Position numbers and translations under genes: made by a program. A stretch of DNA of 64,000 nt from Psococerastis gibbosa (Eukaryota > Arthropoda > Insecta > Psocodea > Psocidae): positions 17,014,290 to 17,078,289 of the forward strand of contig OZ020489.1 in the NCBI GenBank assembly GCA_963971405.1, read 5' to 3'. Position 1 is the stretch's first letter; each line of letters starts with the position of its first letter. Shown one piece after another: positions 1 through 11,932 of the stretch. The notes below the pieces were generated by a model, which saw nothing but the letters and a program-made list of their open reading frames with translations, did not search any database and had not been told where the DNA came from.

Positions 1-1
1 G

Positions 2-2455
2 GACAATGAATGTTTTATAATCGGAGCAGATATGAACGGGCATGTTGGGAAGGACAGCGATGGGTACGAGGGATGCCATGGCGGCCGCGCTTTCGGGGTA
101 AGAAATGAAGCAGGAAAGACCCGATTGGAGTGGGCGGTATCACAAGACTTGTGGCTGGCCAACACATGGTTCTTAAAACGAGATGAACATATTTAATTAG
201 ATACAAGAGTGGTAACGCGAAAACGCAGATCGACTTCATAATTATGAAAAAGACGCAAAGAAACTGCTGTTTGGACTGCAAAGTTATCCCGGGGGACCCA
301 ATCGCAGAACAACACAGGCTTCTTGTCGCAGATTTGCAGTTTAAAGGAAGAAGGAATAGACAAGTAGTACTGCAGCCGAAAATAAAGTGGTACTTGCTCC
401 AGAGCGACCAAGACAAGAGAGAGGTGTTTAAGCAGCGAATTGAAGAGCATTTACAAGGCCTAGATGCACAATGGCAAAACCTTACAGCAAATGATGTTTG
501 GGTCTCATTCCAAGGAAACGTAATATGTGAGGCCGAAGAAGTACTTGGCAAGTCGAAGGGGGGCAAGAAGATAGAGCGGGATGCCTGGTGGTGGAACGAA
601 GAGGTACAGAAAGCCCTGAAGGAAAAGAAATGCGCTTTTAGAGCATGGCAAGGTGATAGAGTGCCTGAGAAGCATGAAGAATATAAAAATTGCAAGAGAC
701 TGGCGAAGAGAACGATAAGGGCAGCAAGGGACCAGGCTACACAGAGGTGGTACGAAGAATTGAGCACGAGAGAGGGGGAGCAGAAGATCTACAAAATAGC
801 TAAAAATAAAGCAAAGCTGCAGCAGGACATGGGAGCTATAAAATGTATCAAGGATGAGGCAGGACGAGTACTAACAAAAAGCGATGATATTACGAAAAGG
901 TGGAGAGACTATTTTGACACGATTATGAACACTGGGGGAACAAGAGAGCAGTGGCAGGAAGACGTGTGCGAGGGACCCGTGCAGGAGTTTGACGAAGAAG
1001 AAGTCAAGAAGGCACTCGACAAAATGAAAAGAGGAAAAGCAGTGGGACCAGACAATATACCAATTGATGTCTTCAAGGCACTGGGGAGCAGTGGGGTGAA
1101 CTTCATGACAAAATTGGTTAATAAAGTTTTAAATGGGGGAGAAATCCCAGAGCAGTGGAGGGCAAGTACAACCGTGCCCATCTACAAACAGAAAGGAGAT
1201 GCCCAATCGTGCAATAACTATAGACCTATCAAACTAATGTGCCATTGCATGAAGTGGTACGAGAGGGTAATTGACACCAGATTGAGAAGCCAGATAGAGT
1301 GCAACATTTCAGAAAACCAGCTTGGATTCATGAAAGGCAGAGGCACTACAGAGTACAGACGGTATATATGTTGTGCGAACAATGCTGGAACGGCATAGAG
1401 ATCATCAAAGACAACTGCATTACGTTTTTATCGACTTAGAGAAAGCCTACGACAGGATCCCGCGGGACCTAATATAGGACTGCCTGAAGAAGCACGGAGT
1501 GCTGGCGGAGTATATAAGGGTAATCCAGGATATGTACCGGGGGTGCACCACGAAAGTAAGAAGCGCAGCAGGATTGAGCGAAAGCTTCTCTTTCAATTTT
1601 GGGCTACACCAGGGCTCTGCACTAAGCCCTTTCCTCTTCTTGATAGTAATGGATGCGGTGACGGAACAAATCCAGGGCGAAGCTCCGAAGGGTATCCTAT
1701 TTGCAGATGATGTCGTCCTCACAGCAGACAGTCGCCAAGATGCTGAAGCTAACCTGAATACATGGGTAAAAACGCTGGAGAAGGAGGGACTGAAAGTGAA
1801 CAAAGATAAGACGGAGTACATGGAGTGCGTTAGACAGGAGCCGGGATCCATCAGCATAGGCACTCACACAATAAACAAGACTAACAAATTTAAGTACCTG
1901 GGCAGTACTATTGAACAGAATGGCGGATGTGAAGATGATGTCAAATGTCGAATTAAGGCCGGGTGGATGAAATACAGGGATATGGCACCTATATTGACGG
2001 ACCGCAAGATGCCGATGAAACTCAAAGGCCGAGTGTATAAACAAATGGTACGTCCGAGCATGCTATACGGGTCGGAATGCTGGCCACTCAAAAGGGACGA
2101 GGAGAATATGCTACATGTAGCCGAAATGCGTATGTTAAGAAGAGCATGTGGCTTTTCTCTGATTGACAGAGTGAGAAACAATGACATAAGATGCCAAATG
2201 AGAACAAGAGACATCCACGAAAAGCTGCGAGAAAGACGACTAAGCTGGTGGGGGCACGTCGAGAGGAGGGGGGACAACGAGTTGATAAAAAGAGTGCGAT
2301 CAACACCCGTACCAGGAACCAGAGCACGTGGACGACCAAAAATCTCACTGGCGAGTAAAACACGGAAGGACCTACTAATTGCCAATCTCTCGAAGGAACA
2401 GGCCCAAGACCGGGTGACCTGGAAGCGTTGCTGTCGTGCCGCCGACCCCCCGTGA
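2..2455 (+). pseudogene. RTE-type non-LTR retrotransposon (LINE), endonuclease C-terminus plus reverse transcriptase, inactivated
   Basis: The element encodes an AP-like endonuclease followed by a reverse transcriptase that would copy its own RNA at a nicked target. The endonuclease end is seen in frame 2 (GADMNGHVG near 29-55, a GDxN-type motif) and after a frameshift near 190-200 in frame 1 (QIDFII, then HRLLV with the catalytic-type histidine). The RT domain follows: LGFMKGRGTTE near 1320, then after a second frameshift (about 1350-1390) YVFIDLEKAYDR, an in-frame TAG at 1475-1477 where a Trp is usual, GLHQGSALSPFLF, and the catalytic FADDVVL near 1700. The tail has WGHVERR and GRPK followed by a stop at 2453. 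The 5' part is cut by the window edge. The WWNEEVQKA and RPK regions resemble the RTE lineage that gave vertebrate CFDP2. Two frameshifts and one nonsense codon make it dead. It lies antisense in a Pumilio intron. Confidence 0.9.
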
Positions 2456-2513
2456 AGGGAAATGGCGCTGAAAAAGTAAAAGTAAGTAAGCCCAAACCGA
2501 CGAATAAGGCATG

Positions 2514-2643
2514 AGACGACTCATACTTAAAATTTAAGTGATGCTTATTATTAATATTATTATTGAATTGACTGACATGAGCTGTGTCAGCCAATAATAA
2601 TTATAAGATAATCGTCACTTAATTTTAAGTGTCAGTCGTCAAT
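2514..2643. repeat. Foldback (inverted repeat) of about 130 bp
   Basis: The left arm (GACGACTCATACTTAAAATT onward) is matched in reverse complement by the right arm ending in AATTTTAAGTGTCAGTCGTC, with a short loop around 2565-2590. It begins about 60 bp after the LINE stop codon, so it may mark the LINE 3' boundary or be an independent MITE. Confidence 0.6.
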
Positions 2644-3511
2644 CGTGGGTGACCAGAGGGTAATAGATTTATGTCATTCTAACCTTCCGTCGCGGTAAGT
2701 GACGAACCGTGTTTTGCCAAAGGCCAAAACTAAAAACAAAACATTTAAAATAGTTGGGTAAGTACTGTACACTGACTGACACATAATGGTTAAATTCGGT
2801 ACCGTACCTTCACCTAATTTAAATAAAAATATTGATAAATGTCAGTCAAGTGAGGAAAAAAAAGGGGGAATTATTTGAAAATGGACGCAGACCACGTAGG
2901 CACCTCGCTTACATCACCGGACATGTGATACGGTGATAGCCTATACAAATTCAGTGCCACATTATTCCCAACATATTCTCATACATTTTCGTTAAAAAGT
3001 GCTTACATCTGGAATATTCTACCGATCTCAAGAGAGGACAGTAAGGCGTGGATTGAAAAGTCATCGGGCACAGACAGATAGATATTAAACGTAAGATGCG
3101 AGTGAGGACTATAGAGAGGAGATTGGCAGAGGTAGGGGGATATGCAACAGTTCAGAAGTCTCCAAAAGCACCTCAATTATTTACGTGAACAACCTATATC
3201 GTCTCGTTTCACTCGTCTCTGACTAAGATAGTTTTAACACCTCAACTCATTGTAAAATATCTTAGCTCCATTAGATATACGAGGAGTTGGAAGTCAATGA
3301 CTGCTAACCCGGAACGGTTGCATGGAGGCATACTCTGCTAACAATTTTTCATTGGCTAATAAGACTAAACGAAGCGAATGGCCCATTCGCTTCCCCCATT
3401 ATGGGGGAAAAAATGAATTTTCAAGATTTTCACTCTTTATTTGCATTAAAAATTGTTCCGGGAACTGTTAAAAAACTACATACCCTATCTAAAGGTAAAT
3501 CTAGCATGTAC

Positions 3512-3885
3512 CGTTGTTGTTGTTATTTCCAACGCCTGCTTTCAGCATTTCTGCTTTAAGCAATCCTGTCAGCCTGGCGGGGGGAGTGAGTCTGTTTGTT
3601 AACCTGAGGCACCCTAAGGGCAGACTCTTTCACCTCGGGGGAAAGGGGAGTTGGCTGACAAGGTGGACCTCCTGATTATAGTGGATTCCGAACCACTTGG
3701 GGAACATGATAAAGTCACACGACTAAATCGGAGGTGACCAGGACTCGACACGTACCTACACTTAAATAAGCGCGTTATCATGTCCCACCATGTTCCCCTG
3801 CCAACGCTGTGCACACTACCAGGTTTGCCGCAGTTTGAAACATGCTCTGTTCTAATGGAATCAACATGGTAAGGCCGTTGGCGAA
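3512..3885 (-). repeat. Family C SINE-like repeat, copy 1
   Basis: On the minus strand it runs from CTTACCATGTTGATTCCATT through GTGGTTCGGAATCCACTATA and GCAGAAATGCTGAAAGCAGG to an (ACA)n tail, seen on the plus strand as GTTGTTGTTGTT. Three other copies lie at 9586, 33045 and 35625. A short dispersed unit with a simple A-rich tail in both orientations fits a SINE, but I could not place clear pol III A and B boxes, so the SINE label is an inference. Confidence 0.65.
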
Positions 3886-3960
3886 CCGCATGTACCGACG
3901 AGTTTATACTGTAGATAGGCTGCCCACTGCATGATCCTAAATGCTATGCTTAAGAGCAAA

Positions 3961-4160
3961 TCGGTGTAGCCCCACTGCATGTTTTTTGTACAGTTAATTT
4001 TCACAGGAAATATCGTCGTAGAGCCGTCAAAAATATTTGTTAAATTAGCGCAAATGCTCCTCTACATATCGATATGTCGCCTTCACTAACACCAATTGGC
4101 CACAGTTCTCGAACTCATTCCCAGGGACTACCACACCATTAGTTTTTGGTACAAATCAAA
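3961..4160 (+). repeat. Family D repeat, copy 1
   Basis: It shares AATCGG.GTA.CCCCACT, CAGGAAATATCG, AAATGCTCCTCTACAT and CACTAACACCAATTGGCCAC with copies at 55450-55650, 23296-23400 (short) and, reversed, 33960-34085 and 28470-28630. No coding potential is evident. The class is unknown. Confidence 0.6.
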
Positions 4161-4183
4161 TTCAATTATTATGGACAGTCAGT

Positions 4184-4355
4184 GCAAGGCCGTAGCCAAG
4201 GGGGGTTCATGAGGGTTTAACCCCCCCCCCCCCCAAATGAAATGGCTTGATACTAGATAAAATCGGATTTTGAGAGGAAAAATAAAAACCACTATGTAAT
4301 ATCCAATTAAATTTCTGCCCCCCCCCCCGAAAAAATCCTGGCTGCGGTCTTGTGT
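4184..4355. repeat. Short foldback MITE with GGCCGTAGCC ends
   Basis: The left end (CAAGGCCGTAGCCAAGGGGG) and right end (CCTGGCTGCGGTCTTG) are inverted copies. Runs of C sit next to both ends inside the element. Elements with GGCGTAGCC-type tips and adjacent homopolymer runs are common in invertebrate genomes. The class is not assigned. Confidence 0.55.
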
Positions 4356-5379
4356 CTGTGTTCGAAAGAGGGATCCATAATATGATCTTCTGTTTATTTG
4401 TCACAGTTCTACGATTGATATTTCAGATATTTCATGAGGTATTTGATTTCTACACTTAAAAGGTTTTTACCCTAACTATTGTCTTTCAAAATAAAATCTA
4501 GTTTTTAAAGAGTCAGCGTTCTGAAAACTTGTTAATTCCCTAAAGAAAACCTTTGATATTCCGTCTAATGATGTCAACTCTGGACGAGAGACGAAAAATC
4601 CAATTACGGAAAAGCCCATGCGTTTCAAGTACCGTCCGCGAAAATATATCCCCAATAAAACCAGAAATGAATATGAATGACATAATAACGGCAAGTTGTA
4701 ATGGCTTTAGAGTAAAAATTTAAAATACAAGAGAAGAAAAATTTCCATCTCGAAGGCGCGCCATTACCGAAAGCATCAACTTGGAGCCTAGTGAAAGTAA
4801 AATTGCAAATGAACCTATCGGGGAAGCACGAGTGTTGCTCAGTAGTCAAGGGGATAAAATTATACTGGGATAAAGGGGGAGCGGTGGTGGATAAGTTTCG
4901 CCCTTTCTCTTCTTCACCCGGAATTTACGGCAATAGCAAGGACTTGGGAAACTTGAACTGAGTTGACTAACAACTTTTATGTTCCAAGTCGGCGCTCCAT
5001 TGTTTCCACAGCTTCAATGAATCGAATTAACCCAATATTTAAATGTTCTCTCATTCTAGCTAAACGTTAGCTGAGGCGTTTTTACACACCACAGTAGTTA
5101 ACTGCAAGCGTAGTTCGAACACAAAAGGGGTTAGTGCCAAATAAACCTAACTAATCAAGAAAAATTTGATAGTAGTAGTAGCAAGACATTTTGTGAGAGA
5201 CGAGACTAACGTCGTAATGCGTATATTTATAAAGCTACAATTAACAAAACTAGCGGGGTGCATCACAAGAGGGGTGCGCCTGACCTTCAATCGGCCAATT
5301 AGCGGCCGCCACGAATTCAATTGCACACCTCTGCGTCACTGTACCCTGTACCTATTGGCCATTGTATGTTGTTGAAGGC

Positions 5380-5620
5380 TAAGGGGCCATGATGCGTATG
5401 GTCAGGGATAGGTTCGAGACAGAACATAGGTTTCATTCGGGAGATCGGTAGTTCGAATCCTAAAGGGGATCGGATTTACTCAATAATTTAGAGAAGAATA
5501 AAAGAGTCAATCGTCATTATCAGGACTAAGCCTGATGATGGGAGTGGCACCAATTACCGAAACGTCGCCCCTTCCCCCTGATAACGCCCTAATTGTTCGA
5601 TGACTGTGAGGCCCCTGCCT
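5380..5620 (+). repeat. Possible tRNA-derived SINE, diverged
   Basis: A B-box-like stretch GGTAGTTCGAATCCT lies at about 5446-5460 and is followed by CCTGATGATG and CCGAAACGTCG, a layout often seen in insect SINE bodies. No convincing A box and no second full copy are in this window, so this is only a suggestion. Confidence 0.3.
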
Positions 5621-5853
5621 GTAATGGCTACTATAATGCAACAGATAATAACAAACACTTTGTTAAATAGAAATTCTTCTGATTCAACCGGACAATTTTA
5701 AAAATATAACAATAATATGGCTATAAAATGCAAGATGGAAAGAAAGCATAAGCCGACGAATGAAATATTTGATCCTAAGCTTACGTTGTTATGAATCTGC
5801 ATTCTCATCAACAGAATGTTTATTTGATATTGTTTTTGTGATGATAAACATAC

Positions 5854-6047
5854 CAAAACAAGGTTCCTCATTCTTGCTTCTAGGTGATCCTTGCTGGTGG
5901 GGCTGGTCCCGAGGACGTATTCAACCATTTTGACGCCAAGTCCTCCTGTATCGGTGGACCGTGGGGAGAGCATGTTCGCAGCATCACTGCCGGGGAAGCT
6001 ACCCGACCGTCGTGGGCCCATCGACATCGGCTGAGAAACTGAATGTT
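5854..6047 (-). CDS. pum: Pumilio, coding exon with the conserved HSVSQP...GGLGVKMVEYVL block (exon 5 here)
   Basis: Pumilio is a PUF-family RNA-binding repressor that acts on mRNA 3' UTRs in the cytoplasm. This exon encodes part of its conserved N-terminal region, not the RNA-binding repeats. Seen directly: minus-strand acceptor GTCACGTTGCAG at 6048, donor TTG/GTATGT at 5854/5853, 194 bp, entry phase 1 and exit phase 0. The 64 complete codons include HSVSQPMSMGPRRSGSF, LSPRSTD, GGLGVKMVEYVLGTSPTSKD and HLEARMRNLVL. Vertebrate Pumilio has the same order: HSVSQP, RRPG.SF, VLSPRS, GGLGVSMVEYVL. The 1-nt overhang from the exon at 12555 supplies the first base of a Glu codon just before HSVSQ. 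The exon is much GC-richer than the flanking introns. The remaining exons are beyond the left edge. Confidence 0.92.
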
Positions 6048-6999
6048 CTGCAACGTGACAAGCAAAAATATTAATTGCGAAAGAAAACACGTGTTTAGTT
6101 GTGATACCGGGACTTTTCACGCCCTAATGATTCACCTTCAACAAGACACATAATACGGGAACCCTTAATTATTATTAACAATGACACATGACACAATGTA
6201 ACAGTACGAGTCTACGGGAAACCCTTAAAACGTATGTTAATCCACTAGCCCCCCCCCCCTTCTTTAACGAGTAGGTTGGCTGGGTCATTAGAAAAAAAGA
6301 CGAATTCTTAATGGGAGCTATGGTGAACAGACTGAGTACCCTTTGACTTCTCCTAAGTTCTAGATACCCTTATGAAAAGTTACAGTTACAGGGAAGAAAC
6401 ACTTGAAAACCGAGAGGGAAGACAATATTTCATTCAAATACATATTAATGACCAAAAGCCTAGTTTATAAACACTCAATATTACGGGGCGTGGGTCAGAT
6501 TTTAAAAAAAATGGCAGATCGATGCGCACTGACGCTGACTCATCGATTTTTATAAATCAGGTTTGAGGCCTAACACCTAAAAATATAGAAACAAGAAAAT
6601 TATTAGGTACGAAATTATCATGACTTGCGAAAAAAAAAATTCTCATCGCCGGAGCTTTTTATAGTCCTTGCAATACCAAATACTGACATACTAACATTAA
6701 AAATGAGTATGGAAGGAAAGATTAAAAATAAAAATTATGCATTAAAATTGAGAACTAAACCTTCTGTAGGCATAGCGTTAGGTACCAGAATAGCACTTTG
6801 CATTCTAAAAATATTTTGTATACATTATTATTCCAGGTAATGGTACCTCGTGCTAAGGCTTCTGGCATTTGAAATCACTCATATCACATAAGGTGCAAAT
6901 ATGTATCTGATTCATCGTCCAGAAATGCATTTAAAAAAAACTTCCCATATTCCTGGGACTTTATGATTATGCAACCGTGTTATCGGCAAAGGAGCACCA

Positions 7000-7080
7000 A
7001 GAAAAGGGATGCCTGGAGAGTCGTGGTGCTAGAAGCCAAAGTTCACCCCGAGCTGTAGCGCCGAAGAAGAAGAAGTAAAG
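7000..7080 (+). pseudogene. LINE 3'-terminal coding remnant (RTE-like tail)
   Basis: The plus-strand reading DAWRVVVLEAKVHPEL, a stop, then a run of Arg/Lys codons (GAAGAAGAAGAAG) resembles the common 3' end of RTE-type LINE ORFs, which end in a W..L.LEA.VH-type stretch and an arginine-rich tail. Only about 80 bp is recognisable. Confidence 0.35.
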
Positions 7081-7206
7081 TGATCATCACATGTTTGGTA
7101 CCTACGAATTGTGATATAAAAAATTTCTGAAGTTAGATCAAAATAATGTACAATTTCAACAGATATATCGTTTCATGCTATAATATTTTCTTAAACAGTA
7201 CATTTA

Positions 7207-7330
7207 TGTACATTGTAAAATAAATAAATAAGGACTTTTTTGTTCTATTACTACGCCAACCTAGCGGAGTTAGGGCTATAAGCCCTCTCTTACACATAAC
7301 TAAGAAAGCCCGGGACCGCCTGCTGTATTG
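7207..7330 (-). repeat. tRNA-derived SINE (family T), 5'-truncated copy
   Basis: It has the tail and body only: an AATAAATAAATAAGGAC tail, CCAACCTAGCGGAGTTAGGG, CCCTCTCTTACAC and CCCGGGACCGCCTGC, then the match stops. The tRNA-like head seen in the full copy at 36572-36795 is missing, as expected from incomplete target-primed reverse transcription. Confidence 0.75.
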
Positions 7331-8164
7331 TACATTTACCGTATATTTTTCAGAAATATTTGGGAAGCTAAATTAATTTCATTACAAAAATAGAAGTCTT
7401 ATTTCATCAATTCAATGGCATTCCCCAATTTCATTTTTTCGTGTTTTAAAGCAGAATGCAGGGAAGGCTGCAATAGTTGAGTGCCAAATAACACAAATCC
7501 TGATACTCGCATAAAATAATAAAACATACACTGTACTGAACCACAAATCCGCAGGACCATTGAGTGTGATCAGGATTTCAATTTAAAAAACCGCGGGAAC
7601 CAATAGCTAAACAACCCGGAAGCACAGAGTGCGGGCAAGGCCGCACGCTTGCATAACAGACGCGCGCTTGATTCAAGTTCAGACGGTCTGCTCCAACTTG
7701 CAGCTCTGGTAATCATGATAACGCATGAGTGGAGATAAATGACAACTAACAAGCATGCAACACAATCCGCATCACTTGTCACTTCAGTGAAATTATCATT
7801 GTAACCGGCATATAATATGGCAATATAATGGAAACAATGAGTTATGGCGTCATACGTCTACTTTGGCACTACACACATACATTAACACCATAAAACTTGC
7901 TTCACCACAGGCATAGTTCCCTACCTATAATTACTAGCATACGGATAAAGAATTAAAATTCCGTGTTTTATTAATACAAGGGTTAGGTACGGTAGACGCA
8001 AGTTAAAGAAAGTTTCACTTTGAAATGGGACTGGGGTTTTCACTGCTGTATAGAAGGCTATATATACTGTATGTAGTATTGAAAAACCTAGTTCAAATTC
8101 AGACTGAAAATTTCTTTTAACTTCTGTCAGCAGTAATACCTTTATATCATTTCTTTATCCTTAA

Positions 8165-8245
8165 TTAATTGTAAGAGTGGGCCGAAAGGCCCAAAATTCG
8201 CCCATATGGAATATAAAGACAATTTTCTTTCTTCTTTCTTATCCT
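8165..8245 (-). repeat. Repeat E, retroposon 3' end with a GAAA-capped hairpin
   Basis: The plus-strand text is TTGTAAGAGT, GGGCCGAAAGGCCC, AAAATTCGCCCATATGGA, then ACAATTTTCTTTCTTCTTTC. The GGGCC/GGCCC stem closed by GAAA is exact here. The other copies (14625, 20601, 54085) read on the opposite strand. The TTTC-rich tail suggests this is the 3' end of a retroposon transcribed in the plus direction at this copy. Confidence 0.55.
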
Positions 8246-8719
8246 AAAGTAATACCTCTCATGGTAACGAAAATGGAGGGGTCCTCTTTAAAAAAAAAAT
8301 CACATAAGTTTAACAAATCAAACTGTCTCAGATAAACTTGTAACTAAAGAACCAGCAGGAATTTAGACAACGCCCGTTTATACATACATTGTACCTTCTA
8401 TAGAGAACATACAATTGGGGGTTTCACTATCCGCTGAATTTGTTAAATCGAGAACGTGATGAAAAAAAAGACAGTTGATTTAGCACATCACTTCAATTTC
8501 CATCACAATAGTCGAGGAAACGCAAAACAGCCCAAGGGCCTACGCCTATCGATTTTACTCTGTAATTTGATTTGTTGATCAGTGGATATTACAGTGTCAG
8601 CGGTTACTATTTGATTATTATTGGACGAAAAATCACTTGTAGCCACTAGTTTTACGGTGCAAATACACATTCACACCAAATAAGGTCCGATACAAGGAAG
8701 TTCAGCTTGTTTGCCAATA

Positions 8720-8953
8720 TAAAAAATGGTCTCGAGGTATAATTTTTATGAACCTACATGCCAAATTTCATCAAAATCGACCGAGTAGTTTGCCCGGAAA
8801 TCGACGCACAGACAGAGCGACAGACAGACATTTCGGAAAAACCACTTTTATTGGTTCCTGAGACCTCAAAACGTGTAAATCCGTTGAAATCTCGGAATCG
8901 AAAATTTCGACCATCACAAAGCTTTCCTTGTACTACGTATAAATTGGAAAGCA
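8720..8953 (+). repeat. Family A repeat, short (3' part only) copy
   Basis: It begins at an A-run before ATGGTCTCGAGGTAT, passes through CCAAATTTCATCAAAATCGA, a GACAGA-rich microsatellite and AAACGTGTAAATCCGTTGAA, and ends with the terminal hairpin GCTTTCC...ATTGGAAAGC. The short copies near 11320, 19892 and 23471 break at about the same A-run. Confidence 0.8.
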
Positions 8954-9585
8954 AAAACCCAATTAGAAGGTTATTTCCCATTGCATAAAGCCCATTCTGT
9001 TGGGGTTGTGTACGGAGTTTTAATAAAATCCACCTCCTGACAGCTACAGCTTACATTCTCCTCTTCCAATGAACCCCAATGGTCACGTCATCGTTCAAGA
9101 AGGAGCGAAAAAGAGAAAGGTAGGTGTCACGAACCACATTGTACTCTTGTTTTGTGAAATTGGTTCATTGTTGCCCTATACTGCAATCAACCAATCACAT
9201 CTTCAGTGAGAACCCCCACCAAGCTGGCATTTACATTTTATTACTGAGCGTCGCCACTCAGACCCACTGCCGGAGTTTAATCCGAGGCTGTCACGTTTTA
9301 CCTCATCCCAAAGCAAGGATGTAATATAAAAATATCTGTATTGACTCAATAGGTATCCAAATAACATGCAACTATAACATAAACATACATCGTACACAAC
9401 ACGACAAATTTAAATATCAATGCCATCCGCATTGGGAAACATAAGAAAATCAGATATCACCGAAGGTTGCCTAGTTCCACATCATGTCCTCCACATATAA
9501 ACATTTCTCAAGGAGATGTTGCTTGACAGTGTGAAAGATTGTCACTTAGGGTGGCTGGCAATATCCACTCTATACTGCCAACGGC

Positions 9586-9936
9586 CTTACCATGTTGATT
9601 CCATTAGAGCAGAGCATGTTTCAAACTGCGGCAACTTGGTAGTGTGCAAAGCGTTGGCAGGGGAACCTGGTGGGACATGATAACGCGCTTAGGCAGTGCA
9701 AGTCGAGTCCTGGTCACCTCCGATCTAATCGTGTGACTTTACCATGTTCCCCAAGTGGTTCGGAATCCACTATAATCAGGAGGTCCACCCTGTTAGTCAA
9801 CTCCCCTTTCCCCGAGGTGATAGAGTCTGCCCTTTGGGTGCCTCAAGTTAACAAACAGACTCACTCCCCCCGCCAGGCTGACAGGGTTGCTTAAAAGCAG
9901 AAATGCTGAAAGCAGGCGTTAGAAACAAACAAACTC
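9586..9936 (+). repeat. Family C SINE-like repeat, copy 2 (best preserved)
   Basis: It runs from TTACCATGTTGATTCCATTA through GTGTGCAAAGCGTTGGCAGG, GTGGTTCGGAATCCACTATA and CAGACTCACTCCCCCCGCCA to an ACAAACAAAC tail. It has the same order of blocks as the minus-strand copy at 3512-3885. Confidence 0.7.
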
Positions 9937-10006
9937 TATACGTTTGCCAACAATAGTAAGGATGATGGCCTTGAGGTGTGGTTAAATTATTTATTGCTTA
10001 TTTATT

Positions 10007-10815
10007 GCTTTCCAATTTATACGTAGTATAAGGAACGCTTTGTGATGGTCGAAATTTTCGATTCCGAGATTTCAACGGATTTACACGTTTTGAGGTCCCA
10101 GGAACCCAAAAAATTGTTTTTTACGAAATGTCTGTCTGTTCATCGATTTCCGGGCAAACTATTCGGTGGATTTGGGTGGAATTTGGCATGTAGGTTCACT
10201 AAAATCATACCTCGGGACCATTTTTTTTTATTTCGGGCTAACTCAAGTTGGGGGGGTTTTATTCTCAAAAAAACTCCAAAAAAACGTCTAAAAAAATTAT
10301 TTCTCGAGAACGGCTGCAACGATTTCTTTTAAATTCTCATATATTCTAGTCGTTATTAATGTTGACAAAATGCGGGAGGTCGCTTGCCCCTTGATAGTCT
10401 TCTTCTGGGGGTAAAAAAATAAAAATAAGTACATTTTAATGAAAAATGACTAAAAAATAATTTTTCTGCGAAACCTTTCTATCGATGATTTCTACCTTCA
10501 GGCATGTTTTAGGTATTAAATTGAGTAACGAAACCGGATAGGTTGCTTTCCCAAAAAAATATTTGGTTTTGCACAAAAAATTATTTTTTGAAAAAATGAT
10601 AGAGAATTCGCGCTCAAATGATGCATTGCATGCCCTGCCATTATTGCTGTGTGGTAATTAATGTGTTTGTCTGACCTTATCTAGAATTTACCTCACTTCC
10701 AGTGACGTCAGGTGGACAACCCCCCCCCCTTCCCCCAAGATATCGGAAATTTAACCACTGGAAAATTATTTACCATGAAATTACTCATATTCTCTATGTC
10801 ATCTCATCAGTTATT
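10007..10815 (-). repeat. Family A repeat, near full-length copy
   Basis: Read on the minus strand it ends in the GCTTTCC/GGAAAGC hairpin at 10007. It contains the block CCCCCAGAAG...GCAAGCGACC, the GGGAAAGCAACCTATCCGG block and a perfect CRE (TGACGTCA) at 10703-10710. The first 30-40 bp seen in other copies (GAACCGGTCC...) are not matched at its far end. Confidence 0.8.
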
Positions 10816-11319
10816 ATTGATGCACAAATGACGGAATATTGACAAGTGGAATAGCCGCCTTATGAATGTTGTCCTAATTTAGCACTCACACTCAGCATGC
10901 TCAATGCCCATGAATTCTGGAATAAAAATCTCCCAAAGCTAGACGACTTAATTGATGATAATGGATAAGTTCCTCTTTCAGAAACCATGCTTTGATTGCG
11001 AAGGAATGTTGAAAAGAATTCGTATCTAAATTCAAACGTTTTCAACGGTATCGTACGTACTCGTGGTCCGCCTAGCAAGATTGCTCATCGTCAACGTCTC
11101 TATTAGAAATTAATAAGTCCCGAGAATTGATTAACAGGGCCAAATACGTTCGTTATTACTTTCAAACTAAATGAACCAACATCACGGAGGAATGTTGCAA
11201 ATTATAGGCACCAACCCAAAATTAGAAAAACATAAACAATGTCAATATGGGAATATTTTCGAATCTTTAACACGAATATTCCAAACATGGCTGTGAATAT
11301 TAGGCTCCACCCCCTCTGG

Positions 11320-11464
11320 TAACAAAAATGGTCACGAGATATAAGATTTTTGTGAACCTTTTTTGTACCAGGTATCTCAAAACGTGTAAATCTACATAAA
11401 TCTCCAAATCGAAAATTTCGACCACCACAAAGGTTTCCTAATAGTACCGTATAAATAGGAAAGC
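11320..11464 (+). repeat. Family A repeat, diverged short copy
   Basis: It matches AAAATGGTCACGAGATAT, a deletion of the microsatellite part, CTCAAAACGTGTAAATC, CGAAAATTTCGACCACCACA and the final AAATAGGAAAGC. It is more diverged than the other copies, so it is probably older. Confidence 0.65.
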
Positions 11465-11932
11465 AATACAAAAGAAAAATTGTCTGTTTTTGTAGATTTC
11501 AACGGTCCGCTTCCTGTTATGTCATGTCGACGACTTAACGTAAAGCAAATGAGCGGCGGTATGAACTCAACAATAAATATCTCGGGTAGGAGACGAATCC
11601 TACGTGGAGCTGCTGCAGAGGCGTGTACAGACAGGTAGCCTTACCAACAACGAGGCCATTGAACTAATAATTGCTATTTACGACGTCATTAAAGCTTCAT
11701 TACAACCGGCCCCTTTTTTCACCATAAAATCTTTACGCCAAATAACAAATTCTTGGCTGCTGCAACGCGTAGCTAAAAACACAAGTAGCTGAACCCGCCT
11801 GGTTCTAATTATCGCGTGCAGAATATAGGTTTATTACCCAATAGCAATGTAGATAAAACTGAGAGAGGGCAAAAGGTTTTTACTTACAAACCACACACCT
11901 CTGAACATTCTGAGAGCAGGTATTAAGAGGAT

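Larger units (their letters stand above)
1..5853 (-). other. Pumilio intron 5 (partial, runs off the left edge)
   Basis: This is the sequence downstream (lower coordinates) of the donor at 5853/5854. It holds the RTE LINE (1-2455), a foldback (2514-2643), one family C and one family D repeat, a short foldback MITE (4184-4355) and a possible SINE (5380-5620). From 2650 to 3510 I see only AT-rich sequence and a 23-bp hairpin (11-bp stem, GAAGCGAATGG) at 3371-3393. From 4440 to 5350 I recognise nothing. No further Pumilio exon is visible, so the PUF-repeat exons must lie beyond the edge. Confidence 0.7.

Noticed and set aside
15-767. A long minus-strand reading frame across the first LINE
   Set aside because: It is the antisense shadow of the LINE coding region. 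Its peptide is rich in Ser, Cys and Phe without any motif.
8758-8988. Open frames with DRQTDRQTD-type peptides in many places (also near 18839, 19902, 32191 and 41326)
   Set aside because: They all lie in family A and come from its GACAGA microsatellite. The frame is shared because the copies are related, and there is no start, domain or selection signal to support a protein.
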